A DNA stretch of 64,000 bases, taken from Chromobacterium piscinae (GTDB lineage Bacteria; Pseudomonadota; Gammaproteobacteria; Burkholderiales; Chromobacteriaceae). Shown here piece by piece: positions 24,611 through 33,152 of the stretch; the first letter of the stretch is position 1; each line of letters begins with the position of its first letter. The stretch is taken from positions 92,984-156,983 of the forward strand of contig NZ_JAJOHV010000003.1 of NCBI RefSeq assembly GCF_021129175.1, given 5' to 3'. The notes under the pieces are model-generated. The model had not been told where the DNA came from and searched no databases. It was given only the letters and a program-made list of their open reading frames with translations. The position numbers and the translations under genes are program-made.

Positions 24611-25588
24611 TCAGAAACCGCCATCGTAGCGCAGCGATGCGGCCGGGGGGCGGCCGGCCAGGAAATCGTCCACCGCGTCGCCGAGCAGCGCGGCCAGACC
24701 GTCTCGTTGCGCGTCCACTGGGATCACGTCCAGGCTGCGGGTCCAGGTCAGCTGGCGCTTGGCCAGTTGGCGGGTGGCGGCGACGCCGCGCTCGACGAAT
24801 TCGTCCAGGCCGTAGAGACCGTCCTGATGTTCCCAGGCCTGGCGGTAGCCGACGCAGCGCATCGAGGGCAGATTCAGCGTCAGCTCCGGATATTGCGCGC
24901 GCAGCCGGCTGACCTCGTCCAGAAAGCCTTGCTCCAGCATGATGCGGAAGCGTTCGGCGACGCGCGCGTGCAGCCAGCCGCGCTCGCGCGGCACCAGCGC
25001 CAGCGGCAGAAAGCGGAAGCCGGCGGCGGCTTCCTTGCCCTGGGCGATCAGCTCCGACATCGGCCTGCCGCTGAGCAGGCAGACTTCCAGCGCGCGGTGG
25101 ATGCGTTGCGAATCGTTGGGATTGAGCCGCGCCGCGGTGGCCGGGTCCAGCTCGGCCAGGCGGGCGTGCATCGCCGGCCAGCCCAACAGCGCGGCGTCGG
25201 CGTCCAGTTCGGCGCGCAGCGCGGCGTCGGCTTGCGGCAGGTCGGACAGGCCTTCCAGCAGCGCCTTGTAATAGAGCATGGTGCCGCCCACCAGCAACGG
25301 CAGCCGGCCGCGGGCCTGTATCTCCGAGATCAGCCGGTTGGCGTCGGCGTGGAACTGCGCGGCGGAATAGCTTTGCAGCGGGCTGATGATGTCTATCAGA
25401 TGGTGGGGGCAGGCGGCCATTTCCTCGGCGGAGGGCTTGGCGGTGCCGATGTCCATGCCGCGGTAGACCAGCGCCGAATCGACGCTGACGATTTCGACGG
25501 GAAAACGACGGGCCAGCTCCAGTGCCAACCCGGTCTTGCCGGAGGCGGTGGGGCCCATTAGCAGTATCGCTTGCGGGGTGTCGCTCAT
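24611..25588 (-). CDS. miaA: tRNA dimethylallyltransferase MiaA
   Basis: Transfers the dimethylallyl group to A37 of tRNAs that read UNN codons. The protein has 325 residues. It has the P-loop GPTASGKTG (12-20), the [16 protein letters not shown] substrate motif (37-52), and the [10 protein letters not shown] signature near the C-terminus. Start and length match the family. The gene is monocistronic here; its usual partner hfq is not nearby. Confidence 0.95.
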   Translation of the reverse strand: MSDTPQAILLMGPTASGKTGLALELARRFPVEIVSVDSALVYRGMDIGTAKPSAEEMAACPHHLIDIISPLQSYSAAQFHADANRLISEIQARGRLPLLVGGTMLYYKALLEGLSDLPQADAALRAELDADAALLGWPAMHARLAELDPATAARLNPNDSQRIHRALEVCLLSGRPMSELIAQGKEAAAGFRFLPLALVPRERGWLHARVAERFRIMLEQGFLDEVSRLRAQYPELTLNLPSMRCVGYRQAWEHQDGLYGLDEFVERGVAATRQLAKRQLTWTRSLDVIPVDAQRDGLAALLGDAVDDFLAGRPPAASLRYDGGF

Positions 25589-25705
25589 GGTATTGCTCGT
25601 TGCGGTCAGGGGGCGATTGTCGCATAGCCGGCGGGGACATGCGCGAAAGGCTTGACCTTGCCGCTCAGCTGTTTACGATGTGAGTATCGACCCTGGGAGG
25701 CGTCA

Positions 25706-26221
25706 ATGAAAATCGAAGCAGCCAGCGAGCAGCATCTGTCCGTCTATCGCCGCTATTTTCAGGCTTGTCGCGATGAGGACTTCGAATACTATCGCGGCCT
25801 TCCCTGCGACGCCGATGGCTGGCTGCACAAGGTGGTGCAGCATGCCGACGGCGAGGCGCTGCCAGATGGCTGGGTGCCTTGCCAGACCTGGTTTCTGTTG
25901 AGCGACGATGGCGAGATCGCCGGGGCGGCGAGGCTGCGGGAGGGCGAGACCGCAGTGATCCAGGACGTGATCGGGCACATCGGTTTCGAAGTCCTGCCGC
26001 AGTGGCGGGGCAACGGCTATGGCCGGGTGCTGCTGCAGTACGTGCAGGCGATGGCGCCGCCGCCAGCCTGCGGCAACTGGGTGCTGGTGTGCGACGCCGA
26101 CAATCAGGCGTCGGTGCGCACGATAGAGGCCTGCGGCGGCCAGCGGCTGGAAGACATGCCGCAGCCGGACGGCCGGGTGCTGAGGCGTTACAGCCTGGCG
26201 TCGTTGGGACTGATGCAATAG
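25706..26221 (+). CDS. GNAT family N-acetyltransferase
   Basis: The protein has 171 residues with the acetyl-CoA binding loop RGNGYGRVLLQYV (about 111-123) preceded by IGFEVLPQW, typical of the GNAT fold. The substrate is not evident. GGGAGG precedes ATG 25706. The short spacer to scpB (78 bp) leaves open whether they share a transcript. Confidence 0.8.
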   Translation: MKIEAASEQHLSVYRRYFQACRDEDFEYYRGLPCDADGWLHKVVQHADGEALPDGWVPCQTWFLLSDDGEIAGAARLREGETAVIQDVIGHIGFEVLPQWRGNGYGRVLLQYVQAMAPPPACGNWVLVCDADNQASVRTIEACGGQRLEDMPQPDGRVLRRYSLASLGLMQ

Positions 26222-26299
26222 TTTCGCGCGCGGCGGAAGTCGTGTAGAATCCTCGGCTTCCCGCGCTTAAACCCCAGAACTCCCCGGCACCCCGGTTTA

Positions 26300-26932
26300 A
26301 TGTCCACCATTACCGATTTAAAGTATTTGAAGATTGTGCTGGAGACGGCTTTGCTGACAGCGCAGGAACCCTTGTCGGTTTCCCAGTTGAAACGGCTGTT
26401 CACCGAGGACGTCAAGGCCGCGTTGATCAACGACATCCTGGAAGATATCCAGGGCGACTGGCGCGGCAGGGGCATAGAGCTGGTCAAGCTGGCTTCCGGC
26501 TGGCGCTTCCGCGCCCGGGCCGAATTCACGCCTTATTTGAACCGGCTCAACCCGGAAAAGCCGCCTCGCTACTCGCGGGCGGTGATGGAAACCCTGGCGA
26601 TCATCGCCTACAAACAACCTGTGACCCGCGGCGACATCGAAGCGATACGTGGAGTATCGGTGTCCACCAATGTGATGCAGACCCTGCTGGAGCGGGGCTG
26701 GATCGAAGTCATCGGCCATAAGGACGTACCGGGCCGCCCCGGCCTGTACGCCACCACACGCAAATTTCTGGATGATCTGAGCTTCGTCTCGCTGAACGAC
26801 CTGCCGCCGCTGGCGGAATTGGGCAGCCTGGTGGTGCCGGACAGCCAAACGCAGGACGACGGCCCCGACGCGGGCGCAGACGATCTCCCCCTCGACGATG
26901 AGGCGGACAATTTAGAGCCAGTCGCGGAATAA
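26300..26932 (+). CDS. scpB: Segregation and condensation protein ScpB
   Basis: Winged-helix subunit of the SMC-ScpAB complex that compacts and segregates the chromosome. The protein has 210 residues. The family motif is [29 protein letters not shown] split over two helices (about 94-122), followed by [16 protein letters not shown] and [11 protein letters not shown]. The C-terminus is acidic. scpA is not in the immediate neighbourhood; rluB follows, as in many proteobacteria. Confidence 0.93.
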   Translation: MSTITDLKYLKIVLETALLTAQEPLSVSQLKRLFTEDVKAALINDILEDIQGDWRGRGIELVKLASGWRFRARAEFTPYLNRLNPEKPPRYSRAVMETLAIIAYKQPVTRGDIEAIRGVSVSTNVMQTLLERGWIEVIGHKDVPGRPGLYATTRKFLDDLSFVSLNDLPPLAELGSLVVPDSQTQDDGPDAGADDLPLDDEADNLEPVAE

Positions 26933-26969
26933 CGCTTCCGCCAGTTGCTCGCATGGAAAGAGCAAGCAC

Positions 26970-28412
26970 ATGTCTACAAAAGGACAACGTAACCACGCGC
27001 GCCAACCGGTCGCGCGTGCCAAAGGTCATGAAACCTCGCAGCCGCGCCAGAATGCCGGCCGCAGCCAGAGCCAGTCGCGCCAGGGCCAGGGCAAGAACAC
27101 CGCCGCCGGCGCCCAGCCGCGCTTCCCGCAGCAGCAAGCGCAACAAGGCCAGCAAGGCCGCCGCGGCGGTCAACAGCGCCAGGCGCGCGACGCTTACGGC
27201 AACCCCATCGCGCCGACGCAGAACGGCGTGCCGCTGTTCAAGCTGAGCCGCCGCGAGCAGGAACAGCAGGCGCTGGCCGCAGGCAACCGCAAGCCGCAGT
27301 ATCAACGCGACAGCAATGGCGACGTCAACGGCAATGTGGCGCTGGACCACGAGCAGCGTTTCGGCAACAAGAACGCCGCGCGCCCGGCCGCCAATGGAAA
27401 CGCCGCGAGGGGCCGAAAGCCCGCGGCCGCCCAGGCCCAGTCCGGCCAGGCTCCGGCGACGGAAGCCAAGCCGCGCGGCGACGCCAAGCCCAAGCTGCAG
27501 GTGCAGAAGGCCAAGAAACTGCGTCTGCGCAGCCCCAGCCAGGACATCAAGAACAAGGCGCAGAAGCTGAAGGAAGTGCGCGTCGATCTGAACGAGATCG
27601 AGCCGGTGCGCTTGCAGAAGGCCCTGTCCTCGTCCGGCGTCGGCTCCCGCCGCGAGATGGAAGAGTGGATCGAGGCCGGCCTGGTCACCGTAAACGGCAA
27701 GAAGGCTAGCCTGGGCGACAAGGTGGGCCCGCAGGACAAGGTGCTGGTCAAGGGCGACCAGATCAAGCTGAAGTGGCCGGACCGCCTGCCGCGCGTGATC
27801 ATGTACCACAAGGAAGAGGGCGAGATCGTCACCCGCGATGATCCGGAAGGCCGCGTCACCGTGTTCGACCGTCTGCCGCAAGCCAAGTCCAGCCGCTGGG
27901 TGGCCATCGGCCGTCTGGACGTCAATACCGCCGGCCTGCTGCTGATCACCACTAGCGGCGAGCTGGCCAACCGCATGATGCACCCCAGCTTCGAAGTGGA
28001 GCGCGAGTACTCGGTGCGCGTGCTGGGCGATCTGACTCCGGAAATCATGAAGGAAATGACCAAGGGCGTGGAACTGGAAGACGGCGAAGCCCGTTTCGAC
28101 CGCATTTTCCAGACCGGCGGCCAGGAAGAGTCCGCCAACCAGTGGTTCAACGTGGTGATCAAGGAAGGCCGCAACCGCGAAGTGCGCCGCATGTTCGAGC
28201 ATTTCGGCCTGACCGTCAGCCGGCTGATGCGCGTGCGTTTCGGCAATATCGGTTTGCCTCCTCGCCTGAAGCGCGGCCAGTTCTATGAGCTGAACGCCGC
28301 CGAGGTCGCCGCGGTGATGAAATGGTCCAACCTGACTGTCACCGGCGGCAAGAAGACCGGCGGCCAGCGCCGCGGTTCGCCTCGCAAGCCCAAGGCCGCG
28401 CGCAGCGAGTAA
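26970..28412 (+). CDS. rluB: 23S rRNA pseudouridine synthase RluB with a long N-terminal extension
   Basis: Makes pseudouridine in helix 80 of 23S rRNA (position 2605 in E. coli numbering). The protein has 480 residues: about 205 residues of low-complexity Gln/Arg/Ala-rich sequence, an S4 RNA-binding domain (VRLQKALSSSGVGSRREMEE onward, near 210), and the catalytic domain with GRLDVNTAGLLLITTSGEL containing the nucleophilic Asp. A basic Arg/Lys tail ends the protein. It follows scpB by 37 bp. The extension is far longer than in E. coli RluB (291 residues). Confidence 0.92.
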   Translation: MSTKGQRNHARQPVARAKGHETSQPRQNAGRSQSQSRQGQGKNTAAGAQPRFPQQQAQQGQQGRRGGQQRQARDAYGNPIAPTQNGVPLFKLSRREQEQQALAAGNRKPQYQRDSNGDVNGNVALDHEQRFGNKNAARPAANGNAARGRKPAAAQAQSGQAPATEAKPRGDAKPKLQVQKAKKLRLRSPSQDIKNKAQKLKEVRVDLNEIEPVRLQKALSSSGVGSRREMEEWIEAGLVTVNGKKASLGDKVGPQDKVLVKGDQIKLKWPDRLPRVIMYHKEEGEIVTRDDPEGRVTVFDRLPQAKSSRWVAIGRLDVNTAGLLLITTSGELANRMMHPSFEVEREYSVRVLGDLTPEIMKEMTKGVELEDGEARFDRIFQTGGQEESANQWFNVVIKEGRNREVRRMFEHFGLTVSRLMRVRFGNIGLPPRLKRGQFYELNAAEVAAVMKWSNLTVTGGKKTGGQRRGSPRKPKAARSE

Positions 28413-28451
28413 GCCGGGTTTCCGCGAGAGCGGAATCCGCGTCGAAGATAT

Positions 28452-28488
28452 GGGCGACCGCCGAGAGGCGGTTGCCCGTTTTGTTTTT
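28452..28488 (+). terminator. Terminator after rluB
   Basis: GGGCGACCGCC and GGCGGTTGCCC form an 11-bp stem (one G-T wobble) with loop GAGA, then GTTTTGTTTTT. The ribosome site of the next gene begins three bases later. Confidence 0.88.
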
Positions 28489-28499
28489 CGGGAGGTTTG

Positions 28500-28967
28500 T
28501 TGGAAGAATTCGGTCAATGCCAAGCCGGCCTGCCCCTGCCGGCGCCGGAGAGAAAACAGCGCGCGTCCATCGTCATCATCGAGGACGGCAGGCTGCTGTT
28601 GATGCACAGGGTCAAGCCGGGCAAGGACTATTACTCGCTGCCCGGCGGCAATATCAAGCGGAGCGAGACGGCGGCGATCGCCTGCGTGCGCGAGACGCGC
28701 GAGGAAACCGGCTTGAACGTCTGGCTGGTGCCCGGCCCGCTGTGCGTGCTGGAGAGCGAGAGCCGGACCGAGCACGTGTTCGTCGCCCGCGAGCATCGCG
28801 GCATGCTGAGGCTGGGCGGCCCGGAGCTGGCCAAGCTGTCGCCGGACAATCTTTACGAATTGGTCTGGCTGGACGCCGAGGCCTTGGAGCGGGTCAAGCT
28901 GCGGCCCAAGTCGCTGCGTCCGCATTGCCTGGCTCTGCTGGAGGAGGCGGGACAGGCTGGGGCATAA
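28500..28967 (+). CDS. Nudix hydrolase
   Basis: The protein has about 155 residues with a full Nudix box (GGNIKRSETAAIACVRETRE, about 49-68, then ETGL). The substrate is unknown. No ATG or GTG start is available near the fold; GGAGG (28491-28495) is four bases before TTG 28500, which I take as the start (TTG 28497 is the alternative). The gene begins immediately after the rluB terminator, so there is no room for a normal promoter between them, and expression may depend on readthrough. greB begins 28 bp after its stop. Confidence 0.78.
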   Translation: MEEFGQCQAGLPLPAPERKQRASIVIIEDGRLLLMHRVKPGKDYYSLPGGNIKRSETAAIACVRETREETGLNVWLVPGPLCVLESESRTEHVFVAREHRGMLRLGGPELAKLSPDNLYELVWLDAEALERVKLRPKSLRPHCLALLEEAGQAGA

Positions 28968-28995
28968 TGGCGCAACCCGTATCAGGATGAACGAC

Positions 28996-29550
28996 ATGAG
29001 CAAGGCGTTTACCAAAGAAGACGAGCAGCAGGACGACGACCTGCCGGCCGAGCGCCGCCTGCCGGCCTCGACCAAGAACTACATCACTCCGGTCGGCTGG
29101 CAGCGGCTGAAGGACGAGCTGTACCACCTGGTGAATCGCGAGCGTCCGGAGATGGTGCAGGTGGTGAACTGGGCGGCGAGCAACGGCGACCGCTCGGAAA
29201 ACGGCGATTACTTGTACGGCAAGCGTCGGCTGCGCGAGATAGATCGCCGCATACGCTTCCTGACCAAGCGGCTGGAGATCGCCGAGGTGGTGGACCCGGA
29301 AGCGCGCGAAGCCACCGATCAGGTGTTCTTCTCCGCCACCGTGCTGATCCAACGCGGCGACGGCAACGAGCAGCGCCTGTCCATCGTCGGCGTCGACGAG
29401 ATCGATCTGGCGCGCGGCCGCATCAGCTGGATCTCGCCGATCGCGCGGGCCTTGTTGAAGTCGCGCGAGGGCGACAGCGTGCTGTTCCGCGGTCCGGACG
29501 GCGACGAGGATATCGAAGTGCTGGAGGTCTGCTACGTCCGCCTGGACTGA
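28996..29550 (+). CDS. greB: Transcription elongation factor GreB
   Basis: Rescues backtracked RNA polymerase by stimulating transcript cleavage. The protein has 184 residues. The N-terminal coiled coil carries the acidic tip (SNGDRSENGDYLYGKRRLREID), and the C-terminal FKBP-like domain includes ISWISPIARALL. The sequence LKDELYHLVNRERPEM is GreB-like. ATG 28996 has AGGA eight bases upstream; ATG 28987 would add three residues. The N-terminal acidic stretch is longer than in E. coli GreB. Confidence 0.93.
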   Translation: MSKAFTKEDEQQDDDLPAERRLPASTKNYITPVGWQRLKDELYHLVNRERPEMVQVVNWAASNGDRSENGDYLYGKRRLREIDRRIRFLTKRLEIAEVVDPEAREATDQVFFSATVLIQRGDGNEQRLSIVGVDEIDLARGRISWISPIARALLKSREGDSVLFRGPDGDEDIEVLEVCYVRLD

Positions 29551-29573
29551 GGCGGAACGCGGATGGAAAAATA

Positions 29574-29605
29574 GCGGCCCGGAATATTCCGGGCCGTTTC
29601 TGTTT
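29574..29605. terminator. Terminator between greB and the MarR gene
   Basis: CGGCCCGGAAT and ATTCCGGGCCG form a perfect palindromic stem, followed by TTTCTGTTT on the plus strand. It lies between convergent genes. Confidence 0.85.
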
Positions 29606-29620
29606 GGGCGGCGGGCGGGA

Positions 29621-30079
29621 TCAGGGCTGCATGTGCTCGGACAGCTTGCCGTTGATCATGAACCAGTCGCGGGTGGCCTTGTCGCCGCAATCGTCGAAGG
29701 CATTCTGCAGCACCCGCTGCTGCTCGCGGTGGAGGGCTTCCTCCAGCCTGAGGCCTTCCTCGCTCAGCGTCAGTTGCTTGACGCGCTTGTCGTGCGGAGC
29801 CGGCTGGCTGAGAACCAGCTCCATTTCCATCAGCTGGCGCAGCGGGATGTTGATCGCCTGCTTGGTGACGCCGAGGAAGGACAGCAGATCCTTGACCGAC
29901 AGCTTGGGATAGCGCGCCACGAAGAACAGGATGCGGTGGTGGACGCGGGCCAGGCCTCGCCGGGCCAGCATTTCGTCCGGTTTGGCGGTCAACGCCTTGT
30001 ACGCGTAGTAGAAAATCTCGATCGCTGCCCGGGTGTCCAGACCGGTTTCCGCCTCCTTGTTTGCAACAGACTGGCTCAT
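29621..30079 (-). CDS. MarR family transcriptional regulator
   Basis: Winged-helix regulator of 152 residues. The recognition region is LSVKDLLSFLGVTKQAINIPLRQLMEMELV (split here over about 60-89), followed by the wing PHDKRVKQLTLSEEG with the conserved Asp-Lys-Arg. The start at 30079 has a clear ribosome site (AGGACACGAC). It is transcribed in the same direction as, and downstream of, the DUF4892-like gene (56 bp gap). The target is unknown. Confidence 0.85.
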   Translation of the reverse strand: MSQSVANKEAETGLDTRAAIEIFYYAYKALTAKPDEMLARRGLARVHHRILFFVARYPKLSVKDLLSFLGVTKQAINIPLRQLMEMELVLSQPAPHDKRVKQLTLSEEGLRLEEALHREQQRVLQNAFDDCGDKATRDWFMINGKLSEHMQP

Positions 30080-30135
30080 GTCGTGTCCTGTTCAGGTTGA
30101 TGGGCGCCGGCGGCCGCCGGCATGAATAAGAAGGT

Positions 30136-30768
30136 TCAGCGCTGGCGAATCACCACGTTGACGCTGGAAAGCGGGTGGGAGCTGATTTCCCCGACCGCGA
30201 CCGATACCCAGGTGTCGTCCTTGTGCGCGACCAGGTAGCGGTCGGTCTTGTGATAGACGATGAAGGATGAATTCTGGGCGGTCTGCCAGAGGCTGGGGTC
30301 GTTGGCGCAGGGCTTGTCGCAGACGAAATCCAACGCGTAGCCGTTCTGGCGCAACTGGCTCTGGTAGGCGGCCCACACCTGCATCGTGCTCTGGGTGTCC
30401 GGGTGTTCGTACAGATCCTTGTAGACCTGGCCCCGCAGCAGCTCCGACTTGACGACGCGGATCGAGCCGTCGTTGTTCAGGTTGGGGCGGCTCAGGAATA
30501 CTGTTTGCTCGTCCAGCTCCTTGTAGCTGTGGCGGTATTCATCCAGCTTGGCCGGCAGCGGCGAGACGACCGGCGACGGCTGGCTCAGCCGCAGTCTGGG
30601 CGTGGTGGATTGGTCGCCGGTCTGGTTGGAGCCGATGGCGCCGCCGACGCTTTTGACCGTGTCGACGGCCTGGTTGACTGAGTTGAGCACCGAGCCCAGG
30701 TCGAAGGCCTGGGCTTGGCTGCAGGACAATGCGGAAAAGGCGAGGCAGGCTGCGGCGAAGCGGCGCAT
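30136..30768 (-). CDS. Exported DUF4892-like protein
   Basis: The protein has 210 residues with a signal peptide (about 1-21, ending SQAQA). It shows a coiled-coil-like start (LGSVLNSVNQAVDTVKSVGG) and a domain with a Tyr-Glu-His-Pro motif and FVCDKPCANDPSLWQTAQN, where two Cys and SxxW recall DUF4892 proteins. The function of that family is unknown. ATG 30768 follows TTGGAG; the codon at 30780 is less likely. Confidence 0.65.
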   Translation of the reverse strand: MRRFAAACLAFSALSCSQAQAFDLGSVLNSVNQAVDTVKSVGGAIGSNQTGDQSTTPRLRLSQPSPVVSPLPAKLDEYRHSYKELDEQTVFLSRPNLNNDGSIRVVKSELLRGQVYKDLYEHPDTQSTMQVWAAYQSQLRQNGYALDFVCDKPCANDPSLWQTAQNSSFIVYHKTDRYLVAHKDDTWVSVAVGEISSHPLSSVNVVIRQR

Positions 30769-30960
30769 GCGCGTCTCCAATGCATGGGTTGATCACGGAT
30801 GCGTCAGTATCCCGGCAGCGACTGAATAGATCAATGACATTTTCATTTCCACGCCGTGGGGAGGGAGATGAGTGTTGCGGCGCGGCTGCGGGGCCGGGTT
30901 TGTTAGCGCTAATCCTGGCGTCGCGCCCTCCGGTGAGGCTGCTTCAATGGGGGGACGCTG

Positions 30961-30988
30961 GACTGGCGCGACGTGCCAGGCGCCAGTC
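30961..30988. repeat. Perfect inverted repeat downstream of the M3 peptidase gene
   Basis: GACTGGCGC and GCGCCAGTC flank a 10-nt loop 12 bp beyond the stop of the minus-strand peptidase gene. There is no T-run on either strand, so this is a weak terminator at best. Confidence 0.4.
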
Positions 30989-31000
30989 CGCCAGCGCGCT

Positions 31001-33016
31001 CTAGCTTGCCAGTCCTCTTTTTTTCAACATGGCCTGCGCCGATGGTTCCCGTCCGCAGAAAGCCTGGAAGGTCTGCCGCGGGTCGCGGGCGTTGCCGGCG
31101 CTGTAGATGTGGCGGCGCAGCGCGTCGGCGAGCCCGGCGTCGAACAGGTCGCCGCTTTCCTCGAAGCGGGCGAAGGCTTCGGCTTCCAGCACTTCCGCCC
31201 ATAAGTAGACGTAGTAGCCGGCCGCGTAGCCGCCGTTGAACAGATGGTTGAAGTGGGGAAGCGAATGGGCGAGTTCAGCCTCAGCCGGCAGGCCGTAATG
31301 CTGGCACAGCTCGGCTTCGAAGGCGGAGGGATCGTCGACGCCGTCGGCTTCCTGGTGCAGCGCCAGGTCCAGCAAGGCTGATATCGTGTAGCGAACGGTG
31401 GCGTAGCCCTGTTGGAAGTTTTGCGCGGCCAATATTTTAGCCACCAGCGCCGGCGGGATGGCCGCGCCGGTTTCCGCGTGGCGGGCGTGTCTGTCCAATA
31501 TCTCCGGCACCAGCGCCCAGTTCTCCATCAGCTGCGACGGCAACTCCACGTAGTCGCGCGGCACCCTCGTGCCGGCCAGGCGTTGATAGCGCACGTTGGA
31601 CAGCAGGCAGTGCAGGCCATGGCCGAATTCATGGAACAGCGTGCGCACGTCGTCGAAGCTCAGCAGTGTCGGCTCGCCCTTGGCGAAATTGGTTTTGTTG
31701 ACGACGATGGGTAGCGATGTGCCGCCATGCAGGCCCTGGGCGCGGTAAATGCTGTTCCAGGCGCCGCTTTTCTTGCCGGGGCGGGCGAAATTGTCGCTGA
31801 GGAAAATGCCGATCAACTGGCCGTGGCGGCTTACTTCCCAGCTGCGGACATCGGCGTGGTAGCGAGGCAGGTCATGTCGTTCTTCGAAGCTGAGGCCAAA
31901 CAAGCGGCCCGCTACATCGAACATGGCGGCCAGCATGTTTTCCAGGCTGAAATATGGCTTCACTTCCGCATCGTCCAGCGCGTAGCGCTGCAGCCGGACC
32001 TTCTCCGCCAGATAGCGCCAGTCCCAAGGCGCGATGTCTTCAGGCAGGCCTTCGCGTCTGGCGGTTTCCTGCAGCAGCGCCTTTTCCCGCGCGAACTGGC
32101 CGAGCGCGGCTTCCCAGGTCGGCTCCAGCAGCCGGTACACCGCTTGCGCCGAGCCGGCCATGCGGTCGCTCAGCGCGTAATCGGCGTAGTTGGCGTAGCC
32201 GAGCAGGCGGGCTTGTCGCTGTCGCAGCGTCAGGATGCGGCGGAGAATTGGGCGGTTATCCCGCGCAGGCTGCGAGCCGCGCCCGGTTTTGGCGTGCCAA
32301 ATGGCGGCGCGAAGATCGGAGCGGCTGGAGTGAGTGAGGAAGGCGGCGGCGGAAGAGTGGGCCAGCGTTGCGGCATAGCCTTCCAGGCCGCGCTGGCGCG
32401 CGGCTTCCGCCATCGTTTCGCGCAGCGCCGCCGGCAGGCCGGCCAGCTCGGCTTCATCGCGCAGCTGCAGCGCGTACTCGGCTTCGTCGGTCAGGATGTT
32501 TTGGCCGAATTCGGTGGATAGTCGAGCCAGCTCGGCGGCGCAATCAGCGAATTCGCTTCGAGCTTTGTCTCGCAGGCAGGCGCCGGCCATCGTGAAGTCG
32601 AGATGCAGGCGTTGCAGCAGGCGGCGAGCCTCAGCGTCCAGCTCCAGCTCCACGGCCTGCTTGGCAACGGCGTCCAGGCGGGCGAACAGTTTCTCATTCA
32701 GATAGATGGCGCTGTGATGAGCTGCCAGTTTGGGCGCTAATTCGCGCTCGGCCGCTCTCAACTCGGGCGACGAGTGAGACACGCACAGGTTATGGAAAAC
32801 AAGCGAAACCCGATTCAGCGGCACGGCAGCCGTTTCCAGCGCTTCCAGCGTGTTGGCGAAATCGGCTGGCTCGGCCTGATTGGCGATATCCTCCACCGCC
32901 TGGCGGTGCTCCGTCATCAGCAGTTCCAGCGCCGGCGCGAAATGCTCGGCGCGGATGAGATCGAACGGCGGCAGTTGGTGCGGCGTGCGCCAGTCTTGCA
33001 GCAGCGGGTTGCTCAT
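31001..33016 (-). CDS. M3 family oligopeptidase (PrlC/oligopeptidase A-like), copy 2
   Basis: Zinc metallopeptidase of 671 residues that degrades short peptides in the cytoplasm. The zinc site is FHEFGHGLH (HExxH near residues 463-467) followed by the downstream Glu in LPSQLMENW. The N-terminus (MSNPLLQDWRTPHQLPPFDLI) is almost identical in pattern to its neighbour at 33153, which is about 670 residues too and clearly homologous throughout, so the two arose by tandem duplication. It lies downstream on the same strand, 136 bp after the other. Confidence 0.9.
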   Translation of the reverse strand: MSNPLLQDWRTPHQLPPFDLIRAEHFAPALELLMTEHRQAVEDIANQAEPADFANTLEALETAAVPLNRVSLVFHNLCVSHSSPELRAAERELAPKLAAHHSAIYLNEKLFARLDAVAKQAVELELDAEARRLLQRLHLDFTMAGACLRDKARSEFADCAAELARLSTEFGQNILTDEAEYALQLRDEAELAGLPAALRETMAEAARQRGLEGYAATLAHSSAAAFLTHSSRSDLRAAIWHAKTGRGSQPARDNRPILRRILTLRQRQARLLGYANYADYALSDRMAGSAQAVYRLLEPTWEAALGQFAREKALLQETARREGLPEDIAPWDWRYLAEKVRLQRYALDDAEVKPYFSLENMLAAMFDVAGRLFGLSFEERHDLPRYHADVRSWEVSRHGQLIGIFLSDNFARPGKKSGAWNSIYRAQGLHGGTSLPIVVNKTNFAKGEPTLLSFDDVRTLFHEFGHGLHCLLSNVRYQRLAGTRVPRDYVELPSQLMENWALVPEILDRHARHAETGAAIPPALVAKILAAQNFQQGYATVRYTISALLDLALHQEADGVDDPSAFEAELCQHYGLPAEAELAHSLPHFNHLFNGGYAAGYYVYLWAEVLEAEAFARFEESGDLFDAGLADALRRHIYSAGNARDPRQTFQAFCGREPSAQAMLKKRGLAS

Positions 33017-33120
33017 GATGGTTTCTCTGTTGTTTTTGTCGGCTGGACGCGCTCGCGGCGCCTGGGATGTTTTGGGGTCAGGCGCTGGTTTGCCGTCGGC
33101 GCGGCGAGGCTGTTTGGCTG

Positions 33121-33146
33121 AGGCCGCCGGGCGGGGCCGGCGGCCT
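33121..33146. repeat. GC-rich hairpin between the two M3 peptidase genes
   Basis: GGCCGCCGG and CCGGCGGCC arms lie just downstream of the stop of the first (upstream) peptidase gene on the minus strand. There is no T-run, so it could slow but not clearly terminate transcription. Confidence 0.4.
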
Positions 33147-33152
33147 GTGGGC

